Positions 17,611-25,289 of a stretch of DNA of 64,000 bases are shown piece by piece. A model generated the notes under the pieces. It saw nothing but the letters and a program-made list of their open reading frames with translations. It was not told the origin of the DNA and searched no databases. Source of the DNA: Sphingomonas sp. HF-S4 (GTDB taxonomy: Bacteria > Pseudomonadota > Alphaproteobacteria > Sphingomonadales > Sphingomonadaceae); the NCBI RefSeq assembly GCF_032911445.1, contig NZ_JAWJEJ010000001.1, forward strand, positions 2,170,001 to 2,234,000, written 5' to 3'. Made by a program: the position numbers and the translations under genes. Numbering within the stretch: the first letter of the stretch is position 1; the number at the start of each line of letters is the position of its first letter.

Positions 17611-17700
17611 CGTTCGCCCAGCGCTTGTCGAAAGGCCGCTCTTCTTTCTCCCGGGATGGGAATGAGAAGTACGCTGCTTTCGACAAGCTCAGCACGAACG
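17611..17700. repeat. Inverted pair of CGTTCG...CTTGTCGAAAG repeats
   Basis: Arm 17611-17634 and arm 17677-17700 are 24 bases each and match as reverse complements at 20 of 24 positions, around a 42-base spacer. The right arm read on the minus strand is cgttcgtgctgagcttgtcg..., which I recall as a dispersed intergenic repeat in sphingomonads. It lies between the small NepR-like ORF and ecfG (convergent genes), where it can also act as a transcription barrier. Confidence 0.8.
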
Positions 17701-17721
17701 AGTTGGTATTGACGGGGTCGC

Positions 17722-18375
17722 TCAGCGCTCGCGGCTGAGGTCGTCGACTTCGCCCATGATCGTGTCGAGCGCGCTCTTGCCGCCCGGATTGGGCAGGCTA
17801 TCGCGCCGCGAAGGCAATTGCCCCTCGGTCAGCAGCGATTCGAGCGCCACCCGGCCGCGCGCCACGCGGCTCTTGATCGTGCCGACGGCGACGTTGCAGA
17901 TCTCGGCAGCCTCTTCATAGGCGAACCCGCCCGCACCGACGAGGATCAGCGCCTCGCGCTGCGGCTGGGGCAGATGGAGCAGTGCGCGCTGCATGTCGTT
18001 CAATTCGACATGCCGATCCTGGCTCGCCGGCGCGGCGAGCAGCCGGTCGGCGACCAGATCGTCCCACTCTCCCTTGAAGCGCGCACGGCGCATCTGGCTA
18101 AGATAAAGATTGCGCAGGATGATGAAGGTCCAGGCACGCATATTGGTGCCCGCCTGGAAGCGCTGGCGCGCCGCCCAGGCTTTGAGCAAGGTCTCCTGCA
18201 CCAGATCGTCGGCTAGGTCGCGGCTGCCCGAGAGCGAACGCCCGAACGCGCGCAGATGCGGGATTACGGTGGCGAGCTGTTTCTTGAATTCGGGATCGGA
18301 GAGCGCAACGTGCTCGCGCGGCGGCTCTGCAGCCGCATCCTCGTCGCGATCGTCAGGCTGTTCGGACTCAGTCAT
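17722..18375 (-). CDS. ecfG: General stress response ECF sigma factor EcfG
   Basis: 217 residues from the ATG at 18375; the frame continues upstream without support. ECF15-type sigma factor: region 2 with SRDLADDLVQETLLKAWA and NMRAWTFIILRN, region 4 with LPQPQREALILVGAGGFAYEEAAEI and VGTIKSRVARGR. In alphaproteobacteria this factor directs the general stress regulon and is held by NepR until phosphorylated PhyR releases it. phyR and nepR are encoded within 1.5 kb, which supports EcfG rather than another ECF group. Confidence 0.92.
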   Translation of the reverse strand: MTESEQPDDRDEDAAAEPPREHVALSDPEFKKQLATVIPHLRAFGRSLSGSRDLADDLVQETLLKAWAARQRFQAGTNMRAWTFIILRNLYLSQMRRARFKGEWDDLVADRLLAAPASQDRHVELNDMQRALLHLPQPQREALILVGAGGFAYEEAAEICNVAVGTIKSRVARGRVALESLLTEGQLPSRRDSLPNPGGKSALDTIMGEVDDLSRER

Positions 18376-18471
18376 TCGATCCCGTTCACTTGTGCGTGCC
18401 GAAATGCCGCATGGATTGGAGATAGGCGCAACAGGCGCGATTGCCAGCATTTAAACCCCCGGAATGAAGCG

Positions 18472-18609
18472 TCAGAACCAGAGGATGACGGCGAAGGCGA
18501 TGATCACCAGCGCCAGGCCGAAGCCCAGCACATAGCGCGTCATGTGCGGCGTGGCGCCGGCGCGGGCCCGCTCGGTGGAGACATGGATGGTTTCGTCGTT
18601 CTCAGCCAT
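18472..18609 (-). CDS. 45-residue single-pass membrane protein in the stress locus
   Basis: The ATG at 18609 is preceded by AAGGGG, and the stop TGA is at 18472-18474. The protein has a polar acidic start (MAENDETIHVSTERARAG), then one strongly hydrophobic helix (YVLGFGLALVIIAFAVILWF) that ends the protein. It lies between phyR and ecfG on the same strand, with 62 bases to phyR and 96 to the ecfG start, so it is probably in the same transcript. No family recognised. The position suggests a stress-regulated membrane peptide, which is inference. Confidence 0.7.
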   Translation of the reverse strand: MAENDETIHVSTERARAGATPHMTRYVLGFGLALVIIAFAVILWF

Positions 18610-18671
18610 GCCCCTTCAACCCACCAAAACCGTTTTGGGTCCGTATCGTGTGGAACCCGCGCCGGATTTTT

Positions 18672-19475
18672 TCAGGCCGCGGCGGGCACCGTCGCCTGAT
18701 CGAAGAACAGCGCCTGGCTGATCGTCGTCTTCACGGTCTCGCGCTGGAACGGCTTGGTGATCAGGAAGGTCGGCTCGGGCCGCTCACCGGTCAGCAGCCG
18801 CTCGGGGAACGCCGTGATGAAGATCACCGGCACCGAGAATTCGGCGAGGATGTCCTTGACTGCATCGATCCCCGAGCTGTCGTCGGCGAGCTGGATGTCG
18901 GCGAGCACGAGGCCGGGACGGTCCTCCATCGCCAGCGCCACCGCTTCGTCGCGAGTGACGGCGACGCCGGTAACCTCATGGCCGAGATCGCGGACGATCT
19001 GCTCGAGGTCCATCGCGATCAGCGGCTCGTCCTCGATGATCATCACGCGGGTGCGCGTCTGGCGCTCGATCTCGGCCACCGCCTCGGAGACGAGCTGCGA
19101 GACCTGCGCCGGATCCTCCTCGATCAGGTATCCCGCGTCTTCGACGCTGAACCCCTCGACCGTGGTCAGCAGCAGCGCCTGGCGCGACAGCGGCGTGAGG
19201 CGGGCGAGACGCTTGCGCGCGATCGATTCAGCCTCGTTCGAGCTATCCTCGATCACATCCTCTTCCTCGAGGTGCGTCGACTGCCAGATCGCCTGGAAGG
19301 TACGATAGAGACCGAGGCGCGGATCGACTTCGCGGGGAAACTGGTCCGGTGCGGCGACGATGGCTTCGAGCGCGGCGCGCACATAGCGGTCGCCGTCGGC
19401 CTGGCTGCCGGTGAGTGCGCGCGCATAGCGGCGCAGCAGGGGAAGATGCGGCGCGAGTTGCTGTCCAAGCGACAT
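18672..19475 (-). CDS. phyR: Anti-anti-sigma response regulator PhyR
   Basis: 267 residues. The N-terminal half (1-140) is a sigma-like domain that mimics EcfG regions 2 and 4. The C-terminal receiver carries the acidic pocket IIEDEP (about 147-151), phospho-acceptor LADIQ (Asp193) and the conserved Lys in LITKPF. On phosphorylation the sigma-like domain binds NepR and frees EcfG. It is divergent from nepR across a 300-base control region. Confidence 0.95.
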   Translation of the reverse strand: MSLGQQLAPHLPLLRRYARALTGSQADGDRYVRAALEAIVAAPDQFPREVDPRLGLYRTFQAIWQSTHLEEEDVIEDSSNEAESIARKRLARLTPLSRQALLLTTVEGFSVEDAGYLIEEDPAQVSQLVSEAVAEIERQTRTRVMIIEDEPLIAMDLEQIVRDLGHEVTGVAVTRDEAVALAMEDRPGLVLADIQLADDSSGIDAVKDILAEFSVPVIFITAFPERLLTGERPEPTFLITKPFQRETVKTTISQALFFDQATVPAAA

Positions 19476-19587
19476 GAGGTAACTATTCTCCTTCGAGTGC
19501 GCGGGCCGCTATCTCGCGCCCCTACGCCTGCATTGCAATCGTTTCTGCTGTCCAAAGGAGCCCCTCCCCGGATTTCGCATCGCCTGT

Positions 19588-19612
19588 GGAACAATCGACG
19601 CGCTATTTGGTT
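19588..19612 (+). promoter_or_regulatory. Candidate EcfG-type promoter of nepR
   Basis: GGAAC at 19588-19592, then 16 bases, then gGTT ending at 19612. The published EcfG consensus in sphingomonads is GGAAC-N16/17-CGTT, so all but one position matches. It points towards nepR, about 165 bases upstream of its start, and would give autoregulation. I found no counterpart facing phyR. Confidence 0.6.
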
Positions 19613-19775
19613 TCATCGTCCAAGCCGCGTGGCGCGCAAGCAGCCACAGGCGTGCTCGCGCATCCTGAAAAGGAGGCGCTTGCGCTCCGGCGTCACGGCG
19701 TTAATCGGGCATCCGGTGCTCGCGTATTTCAACAGTCCGGGTCCCGGACATCTCGGGTCCTTACGGGGGAAATTG

Positions 19776-19943
19776 GTGCATTCCGCAAAGGATGAAAAAA
19801 AGAGGTCGCCCAAGTCCAAGGGCGGGTCGGAAAGCAGCAAGCCCAGCCGCAATGTGGGCGATGCGCTGCGTCAGGCCTATGACGAGGCCGTTCGCGAAAC
19901 CGTGCCCGACGATTTGCTCGACCTTCTGAAGAAGCTCGACTAG
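19776..19943 (+). CDS. nepR: Anti-sigma factor NepR
   Basis: 55 residues from the GTG at 19776, which has GGGGGA five bases upstream; a TTG one codon earlier is closer to the ribosome binding site than usual. A basic, disordered N-terminus (VHSAKDEKKRSPKSK) precedes the NepR core NVGDALRQAYDEA and VPDDLLDLLKKLD. NepR holds EcfG inactive and is sequestered by phospho-PhyR. The histidine kinase homologue begins nine bases after its stop. Confidence 0.9.
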   Translation: MHSAKDEKKRSPKSKGGSESSKPSRNVGDALRQAYDEAVRETVPDDLLDLLKKLD

Positions 19944-19952
19944 CCAAGCGAT

Positions 19953-21521
19953 ATGGACGGAACAGATCTCGAGCCGCGTGCCAAGAGGGTCGCGGCGGCG
20001 ATGGCGCGCATGCCCACCGGCGCGAAGCTGTTCCTGATCCTTGTCGGCGCGCTTCTGCCCCTTGCGCTGATCGCGCTGTTCACGACGATCCAGACCACCC
20101 GCACCGCCGACACCGAGGCGCGCGCGCGCCTTTCCGCCATCGCCGATGAGAGTTCCGGCGTGGTCGAGAATACCCTCACCAACGAAGCGAACCAGTTCCG
20201 CGACACGCTCGCCGCGCTCGAGCGCGACCCGCAGGACACGGAGAGCTGCATGCGGCTGGCCGGCAGCTTCGCCAGCCAGGGCGGCGTGCGCTTCGCCATC
20301 GCCGATGCACAGGGGCGTGTGCTCTGCGGCCAGCGCTTCACGCTACCCGCTTCCGATCCGTTGCGCGCGGCCGAGGTACGCGCCTCGTTCCTCGCCGGCG
20401 GACTCGCGCTGCGCGTGGGCGGCTCCGGCAGCCTGACCGCAACCGCCTGGTATCCGGTGTCGGCGCTCGCCGCGCTTGCCCGCCCCAGTGGCTTCGTTCC
20501 GGACTACGGCGCCGCGCTCCTCCGCGACGACGACCGCCTCGTGCTGCGCAATCTCGACAAGTCCGGCCCGCTCGGCCGGCGCGAGACGGCGCGGAGCGAT
20601 CTCGCGATCGATCGTCTCGCGCTAGAAATGTCGATGCCCGGCGCACCGGTCACCTCGCCGCTGATCCTCACCACGATCCTGCTCGTCGTGATCTGGATCG
20701 TCGCCGCCGTCGTGAGCTGGTTCGTCGTCAACATCCTGCTGATCCGCCCGCTTCGCCAGCTGCGCACCAGCGTCGGGCGCTACCAGCCCGGCGAAGTGCT
20801 CGACATGCGCCGCTTCGGGGCAATGCCCGCACAGGAAATCCGCGAGCTCGGCGAAACCTTCCAGCAGATCACCCGCACCGTCCAGGCGCACGAAGCCGAT
20901 CTCGCCGACGGGCTGGTCCGCCAGACCAAGCTCACCCGCGAAGTTCATCACCGGGTGAAGAACAACCTTCAGGTCATCTCTAGCCTGATCAACTTCCACG
21001 CGCGCGGTGCGAAGAATGCCGAGGCGACCGAAGCCTATTCGTCGATCCAGCGCCGCGTCGATGCGCTCGCGGTGGTCCATCGCCACCATTATGCCGAACT
21101 CGAGGAAAATCGCGGGCTCGACCTGCGCTCGATCATCGGCGAGCTTGCCGCCAATATCCGCGCGACCGCCCCCGAGCGCGCCGCGGGCCTCGGCATCACG
21201 CTCGAGATCGAGCCGCTGCTGGTCAACCAGGACGTGGCGATCGCCGTCGCCTTCCTGCTCACCGAGCTGGTCGAGCTGGCAGTGAGCTGCAATCCCGCCG
21301 CGCAGATCCGCATCTCGATCAAGGGCGCCGAAGAAGAGGATCGCGCGATCCTGCGCGTCAATTCGCCCTCGCTGGTCGAAAGCGCCGAGTTGGGGTCCCA
21401 GCTCGAGAACCGCTATGGCCGGATCATCGCCGGCCTGGCACGCCAGCTGCGCACCAAGCTCCACCACGACCCACTGGTCGGCGCCTACGAAACCTCGATC
21501 GCGATCACCGGCCGGCCTTAG
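19953..21521 (+). CDS. phyP: PhyP-like HisKA_2/HWE sensor protein with degenerate ATPase domain
   Basis: 522 residues. A helix near residues 30-50 and another at about 238-262 (ILLVVIWIVAAVVSWF) enclose a periplasmic sensor region. A HAMP-like linker and the dimerisation motif EVHHRVKNNLQVISSL (His at about 332) follow. The catalytic domain is odd: the N-box position reads LLTELVELAVSCNP, without the usual Asn/Lys-His, and no DxGxG or G-rich lid is visible after it. It may act on PhyR as a phosphatase or silent sensor, as PhyP does in Sphingomonas sp. Fr1, rather than as a kinase. Confidence 0.85.
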   Translation: MDGTDLEPRAKRVAAAMARMPTGAKLFLILVGALLPLALIALFTTIQTTRTADTEARARLSAIADESSGVVENTLTNEANQFRDTLAALERDPQDTESCMRLAGSFASQGGVRFAIADAQGRVLCGQRFTLPASDPLRAAEVRASFLAGGLALRVGGSGSLTATAWYPVSALAALARPSGFVPDYGAALLRDDDRLVLRNLDKSGPLGRRETARSDLAIDRLALEMSMPGAPVTSPLILTTILLVVIWIVAAVVSWFVVNILLIRPLRQLRTSVGRYQPGEVLDMRRFGAMPAQEIRELGETFQQITRTVQAHEADLADGLVRQTKLTREVHHRVKNNLQVISSLINFHARGAKNAEATEAYSSIQRRVDALAVVHRHHYAELEENRGLDLRSIIGELAANIRATAPERAAGLGITLEIEPLLVNQDVAIAVAFLLTELVELAVSCNPAAQIRISIKGAEEEDRAILRVNSPSLVESAELGSQLENRYGRIIAGLARQLRTKLHHDPLVGAYETSIAITGRP

Positions 21522-21546
21522 GCCAGGATGCCGAAAGAAGGATTTT

Positions 21547-21921
21547 CTAGCCCCTGCTAGCGAGATTGTGCGCCACCGCCTCGCGGAACAGCGCCTTCAG
21601 CGCGTCCTCGTCCAGCACATCGCCTTCGAAGAAATCGATTGCGCGCCGCACATTGCCGTCGAGGCTCGAATTGAACAGCCCCTGGGTATCCGCCAGCGCC
21701 GCGCCCTTGGCGAAGGTCATCTTGACCGATTTCTTGTAGCTCTCGCCGGTGAACAGCAGCCCATTATGATACCAGGCAGGCACGTTCCACTTCCACTCCT
21801 CGGTCACTTCGGGATCGGCTTCGTGGACCAGCGCGCGCAACCTGGCCAGCATCTCGCCGCGCCAGTCGCCCAGCTCGGCGATCCGCGCATCGATCAATTC
21901 GGACGGCGTCTCGTTCGTCAT
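21547..21921 (-). CDS. DUF1801-domain protein
   Basis: 124 residues from the second of two adjacent ATGs; the AAGGAGG fits the 21921 start best. YdhG-like DUF1801 fold: EEWKWNVPAWYHNGLLF, SVKMTFAKGAAL and a C-terminal DEDALKALFREAV helix. The biochemical role of the family is unknown, although related proteins resemble frataxin. It is the last gene in a minus-strand group headed by an ArsR regulator and an AHSA1-type protein, a combination common in proteobacteria. Confidence 0.85.
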   Translation of the reverse strand: MTNETPSELIDARIAELGDWRGEMLARLRALVHEADPEVTEEWKWNVPAWYHNGLLFTGESYKKSVKMTFAKGAALADTQGLFNSSLDGNVRRAIDFFEGDVLDEDALKALFREAVAHNLASRG

Positions 21922-22017
21922 CATATCCTCCTTTTCAGGAAATCCAGCCGCGCAGCATCGCGATATGGGCCGGCCTCGGCGATTTGCGGATTAACCCCGC
22001 GGACAGCAGCTTCACCG

Positions 22018-22233
22018 TCACGCCCCCGCCTTCCGCGCCCCCACGACATAGGGCAGCGCGAACAGATACAGCCCGCTCACCGACAGCAGGATCAGCGGCA
22101 CCAGTGCCAGCAGCCCCAGCCATGCCGGCGGCTGCCCACCGCCGCGCATCGCGACGATATAGGCCAGCACGCCCAGCGTGAACGCGATCGCCAACCAGCG
22201 ATGCCCTTGCCGCACCCACAGACCAAACCGCAT
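22018..22233 (-). CDS. Small two-helix membrane protein
   Basis: 71 residues from the ATG at 22233, which has a strong GGAGGAGGAG upstream. Two hydrophobic helices (about 14-30 and 39-62: WLAIAFTLGVLAYIVAM and LGLLALVPLILLSVSGLYLF) are joined by a short GGGQPPAW loop. No recognised domain. Its TGA overlaps a GTG that opens a 28-codon frame (GTGA at 22018-22021). It is in an operon with the AHSA1-like and ArsR genes. Confidence 0.75.
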   Translation of the reverse strand: MRFGLWVRQGHRWLAIAFTLGVLAYIVAMRGGGQPPAWLGLLALVPLILLSVSGLYLFALPYVVGARKAGA

Positions 22234-22257
22234 GACACTCCTCCTCCCAAAGCTCGT

Positions 22258-22677
22258 TCAGTCGTTGTTCCCCGCCACCTGATCGAGCTGGTCGAGGAAC
22301 TTCTTCCACCCGGCATGCGCGCCGCCATACGCCGCCTTCTGGCTCGCCCCGAACCCCGCCTGCTCCATCCGCAGATGCGTGCCCGCCGCGGTCGGCGTCA
22401 GCGTGAAGGTCACGACGCTTTCCAGCGCATAGGCCGGGTCGTCGTGCGCGAAGTTCCAGGTATAGGACAGCGTCCGCAACGGCTCGACTTCGAGCACTTC
22501 GCAGTCGAGCACCCCGCCCCAGTCGCCGCGCAGCTTGAACTGGTGCCCCACGGCGGGCACGAAATCGTTCGCCATCAGCCATTCGGCGATCAGATGCGGC
22601 TGGGTCAGCGCGCGCCACAGCCGCTCGGGCGGATGCGCGAACTCACGCTCGATCACCACGCTGCGCCTGTCGCTCAC
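22258..22677 (-). CDS. SRPBCC/AHSA1-family protein
   Basis: 139 residues, the START-like fold of the AHSA1/CalC family: VVIEREFAHPPERLWRALTQP at the start, EVLEVEPLRTLSYTWNF in the sheet and GWKKFLDQLDQVAG at the C-terminal helix. These proteins bind hydrophobic ligands; specific ligands are unknown. It follows the ArsR gene by ten bases on the same strand, so it is almost certainly under that regulator's control. Confidence 0.88.
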   Translation of the reverse strand: MSDRRSVVIEREFAHPPERLWRALTQPHLIAEWLMANDFVPAVGHQFKLRGDWGGVLDCEVLEVEPLRTLSYTWNFAHDDPAYALESVVTFTLTPTAAGTHLRMEQAGFGASQKAAYGGAHAGWKKFLDQLDQVAGNND

Positions 22678-22687
22678 TGGTTGTCGC

Positions 22688-23023
22688 TCACTGGTCCATC
22701 CTCCTCAGCAGATCCTCGAGATCGTCGAATTTTCGCTCCCAGAAGCCGGCCATCTGCCCGGTCCAGTCGATCAGCGGCGCCAGCGCCCCCGGCTGCGCGG
22801 TGTAATGCGTCTGCCGCCCCGCCTGCCGATCGACCACGAGCCCCGCCTCGCGCAGCACGCCGAGATGCTTCGACACCGCCGGCTGCGACACGCCGGCACG
22901 CGCAGTCAGCGCCCCCACGGTCTGCTCGCCTTCACGGCACAGCCGCTCGAACAGCGCGCGCCGCGTCGGATCGGCAAGCGTCTTGAACAGCATATCGGCA
23001 CCCAACGGCATCATAAGACTCAT
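22688..23023 (-). CDS. ArsR-family transcriptional regulator
   Basis: 111 residues from the ATG at 23023; ATGs at 23014 and 23011 are alternatives and none has a strong ribosome binding site. Winged helix-turn-helix: LADPTRRALFERL, then the recognition helix VSQPAVSKHLGVLREAGLV and wing VDRQAGRQTHY. No metal-binding cysteine motif is present, so it belongs to the AHSA1-linked, non-metal ArsR branch. The start codon lies inside the first half-site of an operator array (23021-23062), implying autorepression. Confidence 0.9.
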   Translation of the reverse strand: MSLMMPLGADMLFKTLADPTRRALFERLCREGEQTVGALTARAGVSQPAVSKHLGVLREAGLVVDRQAGRQTHYTAQPGALAPLIDWTGQMAGFWERKFDDLEDLLRRMDQ

Positions 23024-23062
23024 AACTCACTGGTTATGCGTTTTCATAACCGTGCGGTTATG
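23021..23062. promoter_or_regulatory. Four-half-site operator array at the ArsR start
   Basis: Four hexamers alternate in orientation with exact 6-base spacers: CATAAC (23021-26), GTTATG (33-38), CATAAC (45-50), GTTATG (57-62). Any two neighbours form an inverted repeat, so two or three dimers could bind on one face with a 12-base step. It overlaps the regulator's start codon. Most likely the ArsR protein's own operator. Confidence 0.85.
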
Positions 23063-23169
23063 CGTCCGTCAATCCCATTAAGAACGTTAACCGCCCAGAC
23101 GCCGCTGGACAGCGCGCCGCGACGCATCCAGCGTGGCGCACGGGCGTTATACGCGTGAAGGAGCATCGC

Positions 23170-23346
23170 ATGACCCAAGGCCAGGATCCGCGCAGCGCCG
23201 CCGCGATCACCGCGATGCAGCTCGACCTCGCCGAGCTGATGGCGACGATCGACCAGGTCCGCGCCCAGCTCCAGCGCGTCAAGGCCGAGCTGACCTGCGC
23301 GCAGCTCGACGCGGCGGAGGCGGCCGCGCGCCCTTCGCTCCAATAG
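23170..23346 (+). CDS. Small coiled-coil hypothetical protein
   Basis: 58 residues from the ATG at 23170, with AAGGAG seven bases upstream (an ATG five codons earlier overlaps that site). It is almost entirely one amphipathic helix, with heptads through AITAMQLDLAELMATIDQVR and AQLQRVKAELTCAQLDAAE, one cysteine, and no domain recognised. It is transcribed away from the ArsR operon and lies 97 bases before the ABC ATPase. Role unknown. Confidence 0.65.
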   Translation: MTQGQDPRSAAAITAMQLDLAELMATIDQVRAQLQRVKAELTCAQLDAAEAAARPSLQ

Positions 23347-23442
23347 CCGCACCTCGCATCGCCGGGTTGACGGCCGCGCCCGAAGTGTATTAGCAATATA
23401 TAACAGTCGCCCGACCGCGCGACTAAGATCGGGGGCCTGATC

Positions 23443-24363
23443 ATGCGTGACAATCCGGTGCTGGAGATTGCAGCACTCAGCAAGACCTACGGCAGGCGCG
23501 CCGGCGGCGTGCGCGCCGTGCAGGACGTGTCGCTCACCGTCGGCGCCGGCGAGGTATACGGTTTTCTCGGCGCGAACGGCGCGGGCAAGAGCACCACGAT
23601 CCGGATGCTGCTCGGGCTGATCTCGCCCAGCGCGGGCTCGATCAGGCTGTTCGGGCAGGACGTGACTCACGGCCAGCCGCCCCGGAAGGTCGGCTCGCTC
23701 GTCGACGGCGGCGCCTTCTATCCCTTCCTCACCGGCCGCCGGAACCTCGACGTGCTCGCACGCACCCAGAGCCTCGGCGCCGGGCGGATCGACGCGCTGC
23801 TCGACCAGGTCGGGCTCACAGGTTCCGCCAATCGCAAAGTGAAGGGCTATTCGACCGGCATGCGCCAGCGCCTTGGCGTCGCCGCGGCATTGCTCAACGA
23901 TCCAGACCTGGTGATCCTCGACGAGCCTGCCAACGGCCTCGACGCCGCGGGCATCCAGGAGATGCGCACGCTGATCCGCTCGCTCGCGACCGAGCACGGC
24001 AAGACCGTGTTCCTGTCGAGCCACCTGCTCAACGAAGTCCAGCAAGTCTGCGACCGCATCGGGATCATCGATCGCGGCACGCTGATCCGCGAGGACAGCG
24101 TCGCCGGGCTGCTCCAGGCCGAAGAGAGCCTGCGCATCGTCGCCACCCCGCTCGACAAGGCCCAGGCCGCGCTCGCCCCGGACTGGCCCTGCACGATCGC
24201 CGGCAACGCGCTGCAGGTCCGCGCGCCCAGTGCCGCCGCGCCCGAGATCCTCCGCCGCCTCGTCGCCGCGCAGGTCGACGTGTTTACCCTCGCCCCTCAT
24301 CAGCGCTCGCTCGAAGAAGCCTTTCTCGCGATCACCAGCCAGGCGGAGACCGGACATGCGTAA
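23443..24363 (+). CDS. ABC transporter ATP-binding protein
   Basis: 306 residues: Walker A GANGAGKST (43-51), signature YSTGMRQR, Walker B LVILDEPANGLD, and a C-terminal extension of about 90 residues as in the DrrA/CcmA-like exporter ATPases. It energises the permease encoded by the next gene, whose start it overlaps by 8 bases. Substrate unknown; systems of this type export antibiotics, lipids or peptides. Confidence 0.93.
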   Translation: MRDNPVLEIAALSKTYGRRAGGVRAVQDVSLTVGAGEVYGFLGANGAGKSTTIRMLLGLISPSAGSIRLFGQDVTHGQPPRKVGSLVDGGAFYPFLTGRRNLDVLARTQSLGAGRIDALLDQVGLTGSANRKVKGYSTGMRQRLGVAAALLNDPDLVILDEPANGLDAAGIQEMRTLIRSLATEHGKTVFLSSHLLNEVQQVCDRIGIIDRGTLIREDSVAGLLQAEESLRIVATPLDKAQAALAPDWPCTIAGNALQVRAPSAAAPEILRRLVAAQVDVFTLAPHQRSLEEAFLAITSQAETGHA

Positions 24364-25204
24364 CATCGTCTCCGCCGAATGGACCAAGCTGCTCCCGCAT
24401 CGCGGCACCTGGCTGCTGGTCTGGCTCTATCCGATCGCCGTCGGGCTGATCATGGCGATTACGATCGGCGTGAAGCTCGCCAGCCGCGATCCCGCCACGG
24501 CAATCACCGCAAAGACATGGATCGAGCAGACCACGCCGATCTGGTACGTGCCGATGATCAGCCTTGGCCGCTATCTGGTCGCCGCCTATTTCGCCTTGGT
24601 CTTCGCCGGCGAATATGGCTGGAACACTTGGAAGCTCGTCGTGCCGCACGCGGCGCGCTGGAAGCTGATCGGCGCCAAATATCTGGTGGCGACCGGCCTG
24701 CTCTATCTCGCCTGGATTGGCGCTGCGGCGATCGCGGCCCTGCTCCAGTTCACCAAGTTCGGCATTGCGGGCGAATCCATCCCCCAGGGCGTCACGCTTG
24801 CCGCGATCCTCGCCGCGCACGGCAAGCTGGTGCTGCTCGGCATCGCGCCGCTGCTGATTACCGCCGCTTATGCCAGCGTGATGGCGGTGCTCACTCGCTC
24901 GACGCTCGCCGCGTTCCTGATCTCGCTGGTTTTCGTCACGCTCGACGAGCTGCTCGGCAAGATCGTCGGCGGGCTCAGCAATTTCGGGGTGGAATGGCTG
25001 GCAGTGCCCTATCGCGTCCTGCCGAGCTATCACCTCGACAATTGGACGAGCTGGTTGCGCGATGGCACCGGCTACCAGCTCAAGCTCGCAAGCGGCACGA
25101 TCGTTTCCTATTCGCAGACGACCTCGCTCGTCGCCCTGACTCTGTGGATCGTCGGCCTGGGCGCGCTTTGCCTGTTCGCCTTCAGGCGCCAGGACATCAA
25201 TTGA
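24356..25204 (+). CDS. ABC transporter permease (ABC-2 type)
   Basis: 282 residues from the ATG at 24356 inside the 3' end of the ATPase gene. About six hydrophobic helices, beginning with WLLVWLYPIAVGLIMAITIG and ending with LVALTLWIVGLGALCLFAF before a short basic tail. The ABC-2 or bacitracin-export-like permease topology and overlapping genes imply a two-component exporter. No solute-binding protein or regulator is adjacent. Confidence 0.88.
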   Translation: MRNIVSAEWTKLLPHRGTWLLVWLYPIAVGLIMAITIGVKLASRDPATAITAKTWIEQTTPIWYVPMISLGRYLVAAYFALVFAGEYGWNTWKLVVPHAARWKLIGAKYLVATGLLYLAWIGAAAIAALLQFTKFGIAGESIPQGVTLAAILAAHGKLVLLGIAPLLITAAYASVMAVLTRSTLAAFLISLVFVTLDELLGKIVGGLSNFGVEWLAVPYRVLPSYHLDNWTSWLRDGTGYQLKLASGTIVSYSQTTSLVALTLWIVGLGALCLFAFRRQDIN

Positions 25205-25225
25205 TCCCAAGTCCTTAGCGCTCGG

Positions 25226-25240
25226 AACCTGATTCAGGTT
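25226..25240. promoter_or_regulatory. Perfect palindrome upstream of the Crp/Fnr gene
   Basis: AACCTGA-T-TCAGGTT, about 50 bases before the regulator's start. It is not an FNR box (TTGAT-N4-ATCAA) and may be the regulator's own operator or another factor's site. Confidence 0.5.
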
Positions 25241-25289
25241 AAGGTCGCGCCAGGGTCGGACCGCTAGCGTATCGGTGGAGAGGATACGC

